64,000 nt of DNA from Ancylomarina sp. DW003 (GTDB lineage: Bacteria; Bacteroidota; Bacteroidia; Bacteroidales; Marinifilaceae): the NCBI RefSeq assembly GCF_029029505.1, contig NZ_JAKJSD010000014.1, positions 47,514-111,513 of the forward strand, in the 5' to 3' direction. This document shows positions 52,729-61,607 of the stretch, one piece after another. Below the pieces are notes generated by a model. The model saw nothing but the letters and a program-made list of their open reading frames with translations. It was not told the origin of the DNA and ran no database searches. How positions within the stretch are numbered: the stretch's first letter is position 1; every line of letters starts with the position of its first letter. The position numbers and the translations under genes are program-made.

Positions 52729-54501
52729 TTGATTCATTCTATTCTTAGAGCTAAACTTTATACGTTTTTAACGCAGAGGATTTGTTTTATAGCAATTTTC
52801 TTGACGTCAGGTACGTCTTTGTTACTTGCTCAAAATGAAGTTCATTATTTGAAATTGTCTGGTAGCGATGTACAACTATTTGCGAAACAATCTCGAAAAA
52901 CTGAACGTTTTCATTTCGAGGATATGGAAAAAATAGATTTAAAACTGGAGAGCTTAAAATCATACTTTGTTGAAAAAGGCTTTCTCGAAGCAAATATTGA
53001 TAGTACTTACATTTTAAAAGATACTTTGTTTGCAATTTTTCATTTAGGAAAGAAGTATCAATGGAAGAATCTGGAAGTTAGGGTTGATAAGAGACTTGAT
53101 AGGAATAATTTAAAAATTAACAAGCCTAATGCTTATTCATTTACCGAGGGAGTTGAAAAACAGTTCTTAGTTTTAGATAGCTATCTAAATAACGGTTATC
53201 CTTTTGCAGCAATTTCTATTTCAGATTTAAAGATAAATGGTGGCGAATTAGATGGCATTTGTTCATTACAATCCAATCAGAAAATTGTTTGGGATAGTAT
53301 GATTATAAAAGGTGATATACAACTTCATGATGGTTTTATTCAAACTTATTTGGATATTAAACCTGGACAAGCCTATAGTGAAAATAAATTTGAAGAGATT
53401 TCGACCTTAATTGAAAATTTGGATTTTGTATCTGAAATAAAGCCTTCAGAAGTAGAGTTTTTTGATAGTTTAGCAAAAATCCATCATTATTTTAAGAAAC
53501 AAGCAGCTAACCGTTTTGATGGTATTGTTGGTTTTCAGAATAATAAAAAGACTGACAAATTAGAATTGACAGGTGAGGTGAATTTAGCCTTAATTAATTC
53601 ATTTAGGAGGGGAGAGCGAATTTTAATTAATTGGAAAAAGCTTGAAGAAAACAGTCAGAATCTACAAGTAAGATTCCAGTACCCTTATCTTTTTAATACA
53701 AAAGTGGGGCTTAATTTTAATTTTCATCTGTTAAAACAAGATAGCAGCTATTTGAATACTAATTTGAAGCTGGGACTTAGTTTTAAGCAAAAAAAGAATA
53801 GTAGTTTGAAATTGTTTTATCATTTAAAATCATCTAATTTAATTTCAACCAAACAGTACGCAGGAGCAACTGTTCTTCCTGATTTTGCAGATTCAAAATC
53901 GAACCTACTAGGCTTTCAGTACAATTATGTGAATCTAGATAGACTGCATAATTCTAGAAAGGGTTGGAACTTAAAGCTGGAAATAGCTGGTGGTGAGAAT
54001 GAAATTGATAAAAATTCTAATTTTCAGGATGAATTGTATAGGGGGATAGATTTAAAAACAAAGATATTTGAAGGGAAGATTAATCTTAAAAACTTTATTC
54101 CAATAAGATCGAAATGGGTTTATAACTGGCAAGTTGTTGGAGCTTTGATGGAACGAGTAAATTATTTTGAAAATGAACTTTACCGTTTGGGAGGCTTGAA
54201 AAGTATTCGTGGATTTAACGAAGATGCATTTAGAGCATCGAAATACCTTATAGCAAAAGAGGAGTTTGGCTTTGTTTCGAGTCGAAATACGAAGTTATAT
54301 CTTTTTTACGATTGGGCTTGGTACGAACAAGAAATCCAAAGTTTGAAAACATCTGATCATTTAATGGGATACGGGTTTGGATTTAATTTTTCCGCTGGAT
54401 CAGGTTTGTTTAGTTTGAATTATGCATTGGGTAGGCAAGGGAACGAAACTACAGATTTAAAATCGGCCAAGATTCATTTTGGTTTTGTTGCGAAATTTTG
54501 A
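52729..54501 (+). CDS. BamA/TamA-like outer-membrane beta-barrel protein with POTRA region
   Basis: A 590-residue protein: signal peptide ending LTSGTSLLLAQ, a periplasmic part of about 240 residues with POTRA-like repeats (DLKLESLKSYFVEKGFLEAN; FLVLDSYLNNGYPFAAISI; HDGFIQTYLDIKPGQAYS), then a barrel of Omp85 type. The conserved RLGGLKSIRGFNEDAF segment (RGF motif of barrel strand 6 loop) and a C-terminal aromatic residue in FGFVAKF support this. The only possible starts upstream of the signal peptide are non-ATG, with TTG 52729 best. It is shorter than BamA and closer in size to TamA/patatin-associated barrels, so the cargo is unknown. Confidence 0.82.
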   Translation: MIHSILRAKLYTFLTQRICFIAIFLTSGTSLLLAQNEVHYLKLSGSDVQLFAKQSRKTERFHFEDMEKIDLKLESLKSYFVEKGFLEANIDSTYILKDTLFAIFHLGKKYQWKNLEVRVDKRLDRNNLKINKPNAYSFTEGVEKQFLVLDSYLNNGYPFAAISISDLKINGGELDGICSLQSNQKIVWDSMIIKGDIQLHDGFIQTYLDIKPGQAYSENKFEEISTLIENLDFVSEIKPSEVEFFDSLAKIHHYFKKQAANRFDGIVGFQNNKKTDKLELTGEVNLALINSFRRGERILINWKKLEENSQNLQVRFQYPYLFNTKVGLNFNFHLLKQDSSYLNTNLKLGLSFKQKKNSSLKLFYHLKSSNLISTKQYAGATVLPDFADSKSNLLGFQYNYVNLDRLHNSRKGWNLKLEIAGGENEIDKNSNFQDELYRGIDLKTKIFEGKINLKNFIPIRSKWVYNWQVVGALMERVNYFENELYRLGGLKSIRGFNEDAFRASKYLIAKEEFGFVSSRNTKLYLFYDWAWYEQEIQSLKTSDHLMGYGFGFNFSAGSGLFSLNYALGRQGNETTDLKSAKIHFGFVAKF

Positions 54502-54516
54502 AAATATCGATAATTA

Positions 54517-54552
54517 AAAATGGCTGTACACCTTGGTGAACAGCCATTTTAA
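54517..54552 (+). terminator. Hairpin terminator after the barrel gene
   Basis: AAAATGGCTGT (54517-54527) pairs with ACAGCCATTTT (54540-54550), with a short T stretch included in the stem. Confidence 0.65.
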
Positions 54553-54769
54553 ACATCAAACTTCAAATTATTAGTCGCGATTTTATCAGTACTTTGATTA
54601 AAAATCAACTAGTCAAAACTAGTGATAAGTTTGCAGTTTGTTAGACCTTGGAAATAAGTTCTTAAACATAGCGCAAACGTTTGAAATTATCCTATATTTG
54701 CATCTATATTAAGGTTGGTAGGCTTTAACTTTCTTCTTGTTTCATTAATATTCTAATTTATCTGCAAAC
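54551..54769. other. Intergenic stretch between convergent units
   Basis: No gene seen. A plus-strand TATATTTG (about 54692-54699) fits a -7 box, but no reading frame or terminator-ended RNA follows on that strand. Confidence 0.35.
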
Positions 54770-54796
54770 AAAAAACACCCACTTTAAAAGTGAGTG
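54770..54796 (-). terminator. Terminator of the Ntn-hydrolase operon
   Basis: On the minus strand CACTCACTT pairs with AAGTGGGTG (54776-54784 and 54788-54796) and a six-T run follows. Confidence 0.78.
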
Positions 54797-54836
54797 CTTC
54801 GGTATTAGTTCTTCCTTTGAACTTGATTTGAATCTT

Positions 54837-56057
54837 TTATAATGCAAAAAGAGTTTCGTAATTATTTTTTATAATTTCATCTACTTGTGAGTAAAAAGCC
54901 TTAAGTTCTTTTTTGTTAAGACCATTTTTTCTCCAGTTATTTAGATTTTTCTGACTTAATTCAAGAATTTGATTTTCGGTTTTTTCTAATTTTTGAACAA
55001 TACCAGTTTCTTCTTTGTTGTATGCAGCAGTTGTGTTCATGTAATCCTCACCAGCCCCGCGTGAAACAGGAAAAAATTTCTTCTTTAATTCGAGTGTTTT
55101 AATACATAAGTCTGCATTTTTATCTTTTTCAGCACGCACTGTCTCGGGAAGATCAATATTAAAACTCCATGTAGGAACAGCAACAGAAGCAAGTGGAAAA
55201 CCTAAAAGAGTCCACATTGTTGTTAGCTTAGGATCTTCCTTATCTTTTACACCTTGAATTACAAATGAGGATGTTGAAATGTAGCGGTTGATACAATCTT
55301 TAACAACAATAAAGTTATTCTGATTTTCCGAAAGATTTTGGAACGATTTTACATCTTCTTCGGTTAAGAAGTTTTCAAGTGATCGACATTGATTTTTAAG
55401 AATAAAAGTTGGATCCAATTGATTCGTTCCGGCAGCTGCGAAAAACTCCTTTTCTGCATTCATGTAGCGAATATAACCATAGCCTTCATTCTCTCTTCCG
55501 GTAAAAGAGTAGTTAGCTCTAATGATATAGCCATTAGGAGCCACTTTTTTATCGTTAGCATCAAATTTTACAAATCCTTCATCATTAGTTTCGAAATATG
55601 CTGCACCGCCATTAGCATCTATAACTCCAAAGTTAGCTTCCAGTCCCATTGGTTTAGGTAAGCTCGAAAGTAATTTTTCAAAATCCCCGAGTGTTTTACA
55701 TGATTGAAGAGCTTTTTTCATGATAACACCTTCCTGATCTTTAAATTTTGCATCCTTATCTTCTCTAAGATTGAAAGAAGCAGAGTTCATGATTGCAAAA
55801 CCAAATTCATTATTACCTCCCCAAATTTGATCACCATTAGTGTCGTCTGAATTGATTAATCCAACATATGTAAAAGCTCCGTCGTTGAAAAGACGAAGTT
55901 TGTTCTGATAGCTTTCAGAATCACGATGTTTCCATAAAATAGGACGTCCATCTTTAGTCGATTTACCTGAAATAACAGCTGTTGTACAGGCCATAGAAGA
56001 TGTATAAGCAAATCCTAAAAGGAGGCTTAGTACGATAAAGTGTTTAATAAATTTCAT
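54837..56057 (-). CDS. Secreted Ntn-hydrolase of the C45 / linear-amide C-N hydrolase type
   Basis: A 406-residue protein. The signal peptide ends SSMA, so that cleavage exposes Cys24 of CTTAVISGKSTKDGRPILWK as the N-terminal nucleophile, the hallmark of penicillin-acylase/choloylglycine-type Ntn-hydrolases. The WGGNNEFGFAIMNSASF and GYIIRANYSF segments (with R and N of the active site) agree. It would hydrolyse a linear amide in the periplasm or outside; bile-salt, acyl-amino-acid or peptide substrates are all possible. It is the last gene of a three-gene minus-strand group. Confidence 0.82.
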   Translation of the reverse strand: MKFIKHFIVLSLLLGFAYTSSMACTTAVISGKSTKDGRPILWKHRDSESYQNKLRLFNDGAFTYVGLINSDDTNGDQIWGGNNEFGFAIMNSASFNLREDKDAKFKDQEGVIMKKALQSCKTLGDFEKLLSSLPKPMGLEANFGVIDANGGAAYFETNDEGFVKFDANDKKVAPNGYIIRANYSFTGRENEGYGYIRYMNAEKEFFAAAGTNQLDPTFILKNQCRSLENFLTEEDVKSFQNLSENQNNFIVVKDCINRYISTSSFVIQGVKDKEDPKLTTMWTLLGFPLASVAVPTWSFNIDLPETVRAEKDKNADLCIKTLELKKKFFPVSRGAGEDYMNTTAAYNKEETGIVQKLEKTENQILELSQKNLNNWRKNGLNKKELKAFYSQVDEIIKNNYETLFAL

Positions 56058-56099
56058 TCTTGTGTTAGTTGGTAATCGAAAGTGCTGTTTTCGATTTTG

Positions 56100-56663
56100 T
56101 TAGTTTTTGGTTTTGTTTGGTCGGTTGAGTACATAATTGCAAAAAACGATGCTTGCAAAAGTAAGTATAGAATTTGCCCAAATTGGTAATTCAGAAGGTA
56201 AATATATTTTTAAAGCAATAATTAGTAAAATTGCGATAAGAACACCCATAAGAACCGATTTGTAAATTTTCTTTGAATTTTCTATTCCGGCTTCTTTAGC
56301 GATTTGCTCTATACCTTCAATATCAACCTTGAAGTGAATCATAGCTTCAGTAAAAGCTTCTGCTTCTTTTGAAAAATAGAGTTTTGTTTTTTCTGCTAAA
56401 AATTGTCCCCACGAACTGAATTTATATTGAGCAATGAGATCATAATCCATTTTCTCGACTTTAACGACATCCAGTCTTACAATTGTTTCCCATTTTAAGG
56501 GATTAAGTGAGGTAAAATTCCCCCATCTTGATCCCTTTTTCAGTGTCATACCATATGCATTCGCATCGATAAGCGTATAGCCTCTTGTTTCATAAAACTT
56601 GATAATGTCTGAAACGAGGAGTTTTTTATTACGCTTGATATTGCAAGTGCTCAATTTTTCCAT
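56100..56663 (-). CDS. Uncharacterised membrane protein with soluble N-terminal domain
   Basis: A 187-residue protein I do not recognise. The N-terminal 135 residues are soluble, mixed alpha/beta (KFYETRGYTLIDANAYGMTL, then KWETIVRLDVVKVEKMDYDL), resembling small domains that bind or shield lipids, but no family is certain. Two hydrophobic helices follow (SVLMGVLIAILLIIALKIYL and ANSILTFASIVFCNYVL) with a basic end. It sits between the SDR gene (51 bases upstream) and the Ntn-hydrolase gene (42 bases downstream), so the three are probably one transcript. Confidence 0.7.
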   Translation of the reverse strand: MEKLSTCNIKRNKKLLVSDIIKFYETRGYTLIDANAYGMTLKKGSRWGNFTSLNPLKWETIVRLDVVKVEKMDYDLIAQYKFSSWGQFLAEKTKLYFSKEAEAFTEAMIHFKVDIEGIEQIAKEAGIENSKKIYKSVLMGVLIAILLIIALKIYLPSELPIWANSILTFASIVFCNYVLNRPNKTKN

Positions 56664-56714
56664 AATGCAATTTTGTTGATGACGAAAGATACTTAAAATA
56701 TATAGATCTGCTGA

Positions 56715-57473
56715 TTATTTTCTGTTTACGTCTCTCGCTGATGCTTGGGCTGATGGCATAATTAAGATATCATTTATTGAAACGTGCTCCGGCCGAGTTG
56801 CAATAAATAATAAACTATCTGCTATATCTTCAGCTTTTAAAGGTTCAAAGCCTTCGTAAACTTTCTCTGCTTTGTCTTCATCACCTTTAAAACGTACAAT
56901 TGAAAATTCAGTTTCAACCATTCCTGGAGCAATTGAACTCACTCTAATATTGTGAGGCAACAGATCAATTCTCATTCCTTTTGTAATAGCTTCAACTGCA
57001 TGCTTGGTTCCACAATAAACATTACCTCCAGGGTAAGCCTCTTTTCCGGCAATAGATGAAATATTTACAATTAATCCTTTTTTACGTTCAGCCATTAATG
57101 GGCTAATGCAGCGAGTTACATATAGCAAACCTTTTACATTTGTATCAATCATTCTATCCCAATCATCCACAACTCCCTGTTCAATAGGTGAAACACCAAC
57201 AGCTAAACCAGCATTATTTACCAAGAGGTCAATATTTTTCCATTCTGAGGGTAGAGAATCTATCGTTTTTTCAACTTCTTCGAAGTTTCTGACATCCAGA
57301 CATAGTGATAATACTTCTGTTTTATGAGTGTCTTTAATTTTACCCGCTAGATTATCCAGATTTTTTTTGCGTCTACCAGCAATAATTAAGTCAAATCCAT
57401 TTTCAGCTAGTTTTAGAGCACAAGCTTCTCCAATTCCTGCTGAAGCACCAGTTACTAAAGCTATTTTGTTCAT
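56715..57473 (-). CDS. SDR family NADP-dependent oxidoreductase (YdfG-like)
   Basis: A 252-residue classical short-chain dehydrogenase: TGASAGIGEA (8-17) cofactor loop, NNAGLAVG, the serine of NISSIAG and the catalytic YxxxK in YCGTK (Y153, K157). The segment AGRRKKNL after beta-2 favours NADP. The overall pattern is that of YdfG-type 3-hydroxy acid/serine dehydrogenases. First gene of the minus-strand trio. Confidence 0.9.
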   Translation of the reverse strand: MNKIALVTGASAGIGEACALKLAENGFDLIIAGRRKKNLDNLAGKIKDTHKTEVLSLCLDVRNFEEVEKTIDSLPSEWKNIDLLVNNAGLAVGVSPIEQGVVDDWDRMIDTNVKGLLYVTRCISPLMAERKKGLIVNISSIAGKEAYPGGNVYCGTKHAVEAITKGMRIDLLPHNIRVSSIAPGMVETEFSIVRFKGDEDKAEKVYEGFEPLKAEDIADSLLFIATRPEHVSINDILIMPSAQASARDVNRK

Positions 57474-57809
57474 ATTGTGTGTTTTGTTGAGTTTATGAAA
57501 AATTTACTGTTCTAATATCATTAAGTTTAGAAGAAGGTTTTTTCAGCCCTAAATTTAGAAACAAAGTATCTAATTGGCGTTAAGGTTCATAATTTTTTTA
57601 TAAATTTAGTTAATCATCAAGTGTTCAATAAATGATGTTCTGTTAGGATTGGTAGTTGGATACTGAAACTGAGATATTAATGAATAGATATTCCGGGTAA
57701 AATGTAGTTGTAGATAATTAATAAATGGAAATCAGATGAAACGACCCATTATTAACTAAGAGTTGATTTGGTGACTTCCATGTGCTATTAATATGAAAAT
57801 TATAAACAC
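57474..57809. other. Divergent intergenic region between SDR and purL
   Basis: 336 bases without a gene; must contain promoters for both directions. No convincing -33/-7 pair or purine riboswitch fold was recognised by eye. Confidence 0.4.
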
Positions 57810-59963
57810 ATGAAAAACAAGGAGAATACTTTAAAGATTACAGAAGATTTAGAAGGTTATAAAGACGTTTTGGATTCGATATCATTGAAGTTAGGACGGG
57901 AACTTAATGAGTTGGAGTTGCTTGTATATTCTGCTATGTGGGCTGAAACTATTTCTTATAAAAGTTCTTATCAATGGGTAAAATCTCTTCCTTCTGATGG
58001 CGATCGTGTTATTGTGGGGGCCGGAGTTGCAAACTCTGGAGCTGTTGATATTGGTAACGATTTGTGTTGTGTTTTCAAAATGGGAAGTCACAATCATCCT
58101 TCAGGAATTGATCCTTACGAAGGAGCGGCTACATGTGTTGGAGATGTAATTCGTGATGTCGCATCACTAGGAGCAAAGCCAATTATTTCTTTGAATTCTT
58201 TCCGGTTTGGAAATCTAAATTTAGATAGGACCAAATGGTTGATGGATGAAGTTAAGAAAGGTGTTTATGACTATTCTTCATTGCAGTATGTGAAAAATAT
58301 TAATAGTGAAATTCGTTTCAACTCGTGTTACGACTGTAATCCATTAGTAAATGTTTTGGTTGCTGGCCTTGTCAATAAAGATCATTTAATAGCGAATAAA
58401 AAGATTAATGTTGGGAATGCTGTGTTTATGGTTGGTAATACAACGAGTGATGATGGTGTTTCTATTGATAAAGCATCTGCTATAGCTAAAAGTAATCCTG
58501 ATTTATCGAGTTCTATTATAAAGTGTATATTAGAATTGACAGAAGAAAAAGCATTATTGCATGTTGAGAATATGGATATTGCAGGTTTAGTTAGTGCATG
58601 TTCTGCAATAGGTGCTAAAACTGAATTCGGACTCGATATTGAATTGAATAAGATTCCGCTGGAAAAAGAAAAATTGTCAATTGATCAAATATTACTTTCC
58701 AGAACGCAGGAAAGAATGATGCTTGTGGTTGATCAAGCTAATGTAGAAGAAGTCAAGAATGTTTTTAATAGATCCGAAGTTCTTTGTACACAAATAGGTT
58801 CTATTGTTGAAAATAAAACTTTGACATTTTTTGATGGAAACGATGTTGTTGCTGAATTTTTTCCGGAAGATCTTGTAATGGGACATGCTGCACCTCAGGA
58901 AAAAAGAGAATATAAGCCTTCGGAAGAGAGCCAGCAGAGAGATTTCTTAGAAACCATTGCTGAACCTGATGACTATTGGAAGCTTATTCGACACATGTTG
59001 AAGAATAAAAATATTGGAGCGAAATCTCATATTCAATTGCACAATCAGGTAGAAGAAGATCATTCTCCATCTGATGCCATTGTTTTGTATGATAAAAACG
59101 CCAATCCGTTGTGTTTTACCATTTCTGGAAATTCAAACTATTGTAATTCTAATACCTATGTTGGTACTCAAATTAACATGGCTATGGCTGTTCGAAGAAT
59201 TACGTGTTCGGGAGGAAAGGCAATTGCCATTAATGATTGTTTAAACTTTGGAAGTTTACTTGACGAAAAGGTATATGCCCAACTTGTAGAATCTGTAGAA
59301 GGATTGGCAGATGCTTGTAAGTTTTATAATATTCCTGTTTTGGGTGGAAACGTAAGTTTTTATAACGAGAGTACTGTGGAAGGGCATCGAATACCAATTC
59401 AACCAACTCCTGTGATTGCAATGATGGGAATGTTAGATTCTCCTCAAGATCACACGTCTTACATTTTCAGACAAAAAGGAGATATGATCTTCCTAATTGG
59501 TCAATCTAAAAATGATATTGCAGGGTCTCAATATTTACAATGTATTAGACATGGTTCGCCTGAAGGATTACCTTATTTCTCATTAAAGGAAGAGAAGAAG
59601 GTGAATGATTGTGTGCAAAAATTAATCAAACAAAAGTTAATCGTTTCGGCTCATAGTGTTGACGAAGGTGGTTTGTTTTTCAACCTTGTATCTTCAGCCA
59701 TGCCATTAGGTTTTGGTTTCGACATTACATCACCTGCCGAAGTTAGAAAAGATGCTTTCTTATTTGGTGAATCTCAATCAAGAGTTGTCGTTTCTGTTTC
59801 GATGGAAAATGAGGATGACTTTATAGATGCTATGATGGAGTATGGTTTGTCTTTTTCTACTTTAGGACATGTGACTAAAGGTGAGTTGAGAATTGATGAT
59901 ATCCCTTTTGGTTTTATCGATGATTATAAAACCGATTTCCAGCTGAGTTCTCCTTTTCATTAA
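57810..59963 (+). CDS. purL: Phosphoribosylformylglycinamidine synthase subunit PurL
   Basis: A 717-residue enzyme of the small PurL type (no fused glutaminase). The ATP/FGAR-binding segment KMGSHNHPSGIDPYEGAATC and VGDVIRDVASLGAKPI lie near residues 90-125. The second half repeats the fold, with GGNVSFYNES and the AHSVDEGGLFFNLV segment. It catalyses the ATP-dependent conversion of FGAR to FGAM in purine synthesis, needing PurS and PurQ as partners, which are not in the window. Confidence 0.95.
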   Translation: MKNKENTLKITEDLEGYKDVLDSISLKLGRELNELELLVYSAMWAETISYKSSYQWVKSLPSDGDRVIVGAGVANSGAVDIGNDLCCVFKMGSHNHPSGIDPYEGAATCVGDVIRDVASLGAKPIISLNSFRFGNLNLDRTKWLMDEVKKGVYDYSSLQYVKNINSEIRFNSCYDCNPLVNVLVAGLVNKDHLIANKKINVGNAVFMVGNTTSDDGVSIDKASAIAKSNPDLSSSIIKCILELTEEKALLHVENMDIAGLVSACSAIGAKTEFGLDIELNKIPLEKEKLSIDQILLSRTQERMMLVVDQANVEEVKNVFNRSEVLCTQIGSIVENKTLTFFDGNDVVAEFFPEDLVMGHAAPQEKREYKPSEESQQRDFLETIAEPDDYWKLIRHMLKNKNIGAKSHIQLHNQVEEDHSPSDAIVLYDKNANPLCFTISGNSNYCNSNTYVGTQINMAMAVRRITCSGGKAIAINDCLNFGSLLDEKVYAQLVESVEGLADACKFYNIPVLGGNVSFYNESTVEGHRIPIQPTPVIAMMGMLDSPQDHTSYIFRQKGDMIFLIGQSKNDIAGSQYLQCIRHGSPEGLPYFSLKEEKKVNDCVQKLIKQKLIVSAHSVDEGGLFFNLVSSAMPLGFGFDITSPAEVRKDAFLFGESQSRVVVSVSMENEDDFIDAMMEYGLSFSTLGHVTKGELRIDDIPFGFIDDYKTDFQLSSPFH

Positions 59964-60013
59964 GAATCATGTAAATAATAGGATTTTTGTAATCGGCTTG
60001 TCTCGACAATTAA

Positions 60014-60021
60014 TATATTTG
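60014..60021 (+). promoter_or_regulatory. Candidate -7 promoter box for ubiE-porT
   Basis: TATATTTG fits TAnnTTTG, 75 bases before the GTG start. A TTTG (59986-59989) and a TTG (59998-60000) flank the ideal -33 distance. Confidence 0.5.
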
Positions 60022-60095
60022 CGTTCGGTTTCTCAATTTTTATATTTTGAGATGATTCAATTATCAAATTTATTAACGTTCAGAAAATATATTTC

Positions 60096-60815
60096 GTGGT
60101 CAACCCATATAAAGACTTAGATAAAGGAAAAAAAGCACAGGTTGCCCTGATGTTCAATAATATTGCTAGAAAATATGATTTCTTAAATCATTTTCTCTCT
60201 CTTGGAATTGATAAATTGTGGCGTAAAAAGGCTATAAAGTTGTTGCGATCACATCAACCAAAGAGGATGCTTGATATTGCTACAGGGACTGGTGATTTTG
60301 CAATTGCTGCTTTAAAGTTAAATCCGGATTCTGTGGTAGGAATTGATATTTCAACTGAGATGTTAGCTGTTGGTCGTGAAAAAATTGCGAAAAAAGGGCT
60401 AGAGCATAAAATACAACTTTTTGAGGGTGACTCTGAAAATATTCAATTTGATAATAATTCATTTGACGCCATAACAGTAGCTTTTGGTGTTCGTAATTTC
60501 GAGAACCTGGAAAAAGGAATTAGCGAAATGCACCGTGTGTTGGATAAAGGTGGAAAACTCGTTGTGTTGGAATTTTCAAAACCACGTAGATTTCCTGTTA
60601 AGCAGTTGTATAATTTTTACTTTTTCAAAATACTTCCTTTCTGGGGACGAATTGTTTCCAAAGATGTTTCCGCATATACTTATTTACCGGAATCGGTTGA
60701 AAATTTTCCTGATGGAGAAAAGTTCTTAGATATTTGTAAGGCTTCAGGTTTTGCAACAGTTGAAGAGCAAAGATTGAGTTTTGGTATTGCATCGATTTAT
60801 ATTGGTACCAAATAG
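60096..60815 (+). CDS. ubiE: Demethylmenaquinone methyltransferase
   Basis: A 239-residue SAM-dependent methyltransferase. The start FNNIARKYDFLNHFLSLGID, the SAM motif LDIATGTGDFAIAAL, the DAITVAFGVRNFENLEKGI segment and the end FGIASIYIGTK are diagnostic for UbiE/MenG. It methylates demethylmenaquinone in the last step of menaquinone synthesis. Translation starts at GTG 60096 (MVNPYKDL). The porT gene follows after 51 bases, an arrangement often kept in Bacteroidota. Confidence 0.96.
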   Translation: MVNPYKDLDKGKKAQVALMFNNIARKYDFLNHFLSLGIDKLWRKKAIKLLRSHQPKRMLDIATGTGDFAIAALKLNPDSVVGIDISTEMLAVGREKIAKKGLEHKIQLFEGDSENIQFDNNSFDAITVAFGVRNFENLEKGISEMHRVLDKGGKLVVLEFSKPRRFPVKQLYNFYFFKILPFWGRIVSKDVSAYTYLPESVENFPDGEKFLDICKASGFATVEEQRLSFGIASIYIGTK

Positions 60816-60866
60816 AACAATAATATCTGAATAATTAGGTTATTTATTGAAACAATATATCACAGT

Positions 60867-61586
60867 TTGAAGAAGCTACTTATTATACTACTCCTTTCAC
60901 TATCGTTTAGTTCTCTCTATTCACAAAGAATCTATCGGTCTGGTCGTATCTTAAACAATCAAAAGGTTGATCAAAAATGGATTCATTTTGGGTTTACTTT
61001 GGGCATAAATGCAATGGATTATGGTATTCGTAATTCATCTAAGGATAATCATAGAGCAGAACAAGTGACATTTTCTCCTGGCTTTTCAGTTGGAATTATA
61101 TCTGATTTAAAGTTGCATGAGAATTTTTCTTTACGTTTTCAGCCAGGTTTAGAGTTTGGAGAACGTAGAATACTGTATTCTGATGATGAAGATAGACTAA
61201 CACCAGCTAGTGGAACGACTCTCGAGAGTGTTGTTATTAACCTGCCGTTTTTATTGAAATATAGAGCTAAACGACTTGATAATTACCGCCCCTATTTAGT
61301 TGGTGGTTTTAGTTATAAAATGGATGTTCAGGCACCAAGTCATCTTGATGTAGAAGATAATGTGATGGTGAGTATAAAGCCTAATTACTTCTGTTTGGAA
61401 ATTGGTGCTGGTATCGATTTCTATTTACCTTATTTTAAGTTTGCCACAGAACTTAAATTCTCTCTTGGTTTGCAGGATATTTTGAATCATAAGCTTGATC
61501 CGGAAAATCCAGATGCACATTATTATACACATTCAATCAACAGGATGAATTCTAAGGTGGTGACTTTGTCATTCCATTTTGAATAA
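60867..61586 (+). CDS. porT: PorT family outer-membrane protein
   Basis: A 239-residue protein with signal peptide ending SLYSQ and an eight-strand type barrel (FGFTLGINAMDYGIR; GFSVGIISDLKLHENFSLRF; NLPFLLKYRAKRLDNYRPYL), ending in the aromatic residue of SFHFE. PorT is a component linked to the type IX secretion system of Bacteroidota. The ubiE-porT order supports the call. The start is TTG 60867. Other T9SS genes are not in the window, so an active T9SS cannot be judged from here. Confidence 0.85.
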   Translation: MKKLLIILLLSLSFSSLYSQRIYRSGRILNNQKVDQKWIHFGFTLGINAMDYGIRNSSKDNHRAEQVTFSPGFSVGIISDLKLHENFSLRFQPGLEFGERRILYSDDEDRLTPASGTTLESVVINLPFLLKYRAKRLDNYRPYLVGGFSYKMDVQAPSHLDVEDNVMVSIKPNYFCLEIGAGIDFYLPYFKFATELKFSLGLQDILNHKLDPENPDAHYYTHSINRMNSKVVTLSFHFE

Positions 61587-61607
61587 ATTTCATTTTATAG
61601 ACCAATT

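Noticed and set aside
54692..54699. Plus-strand TATATTTG as promoter of a small RNA
   Set aside because: No plus-strand gene or T-tract terminator follows before the convergent hydrolase gene.
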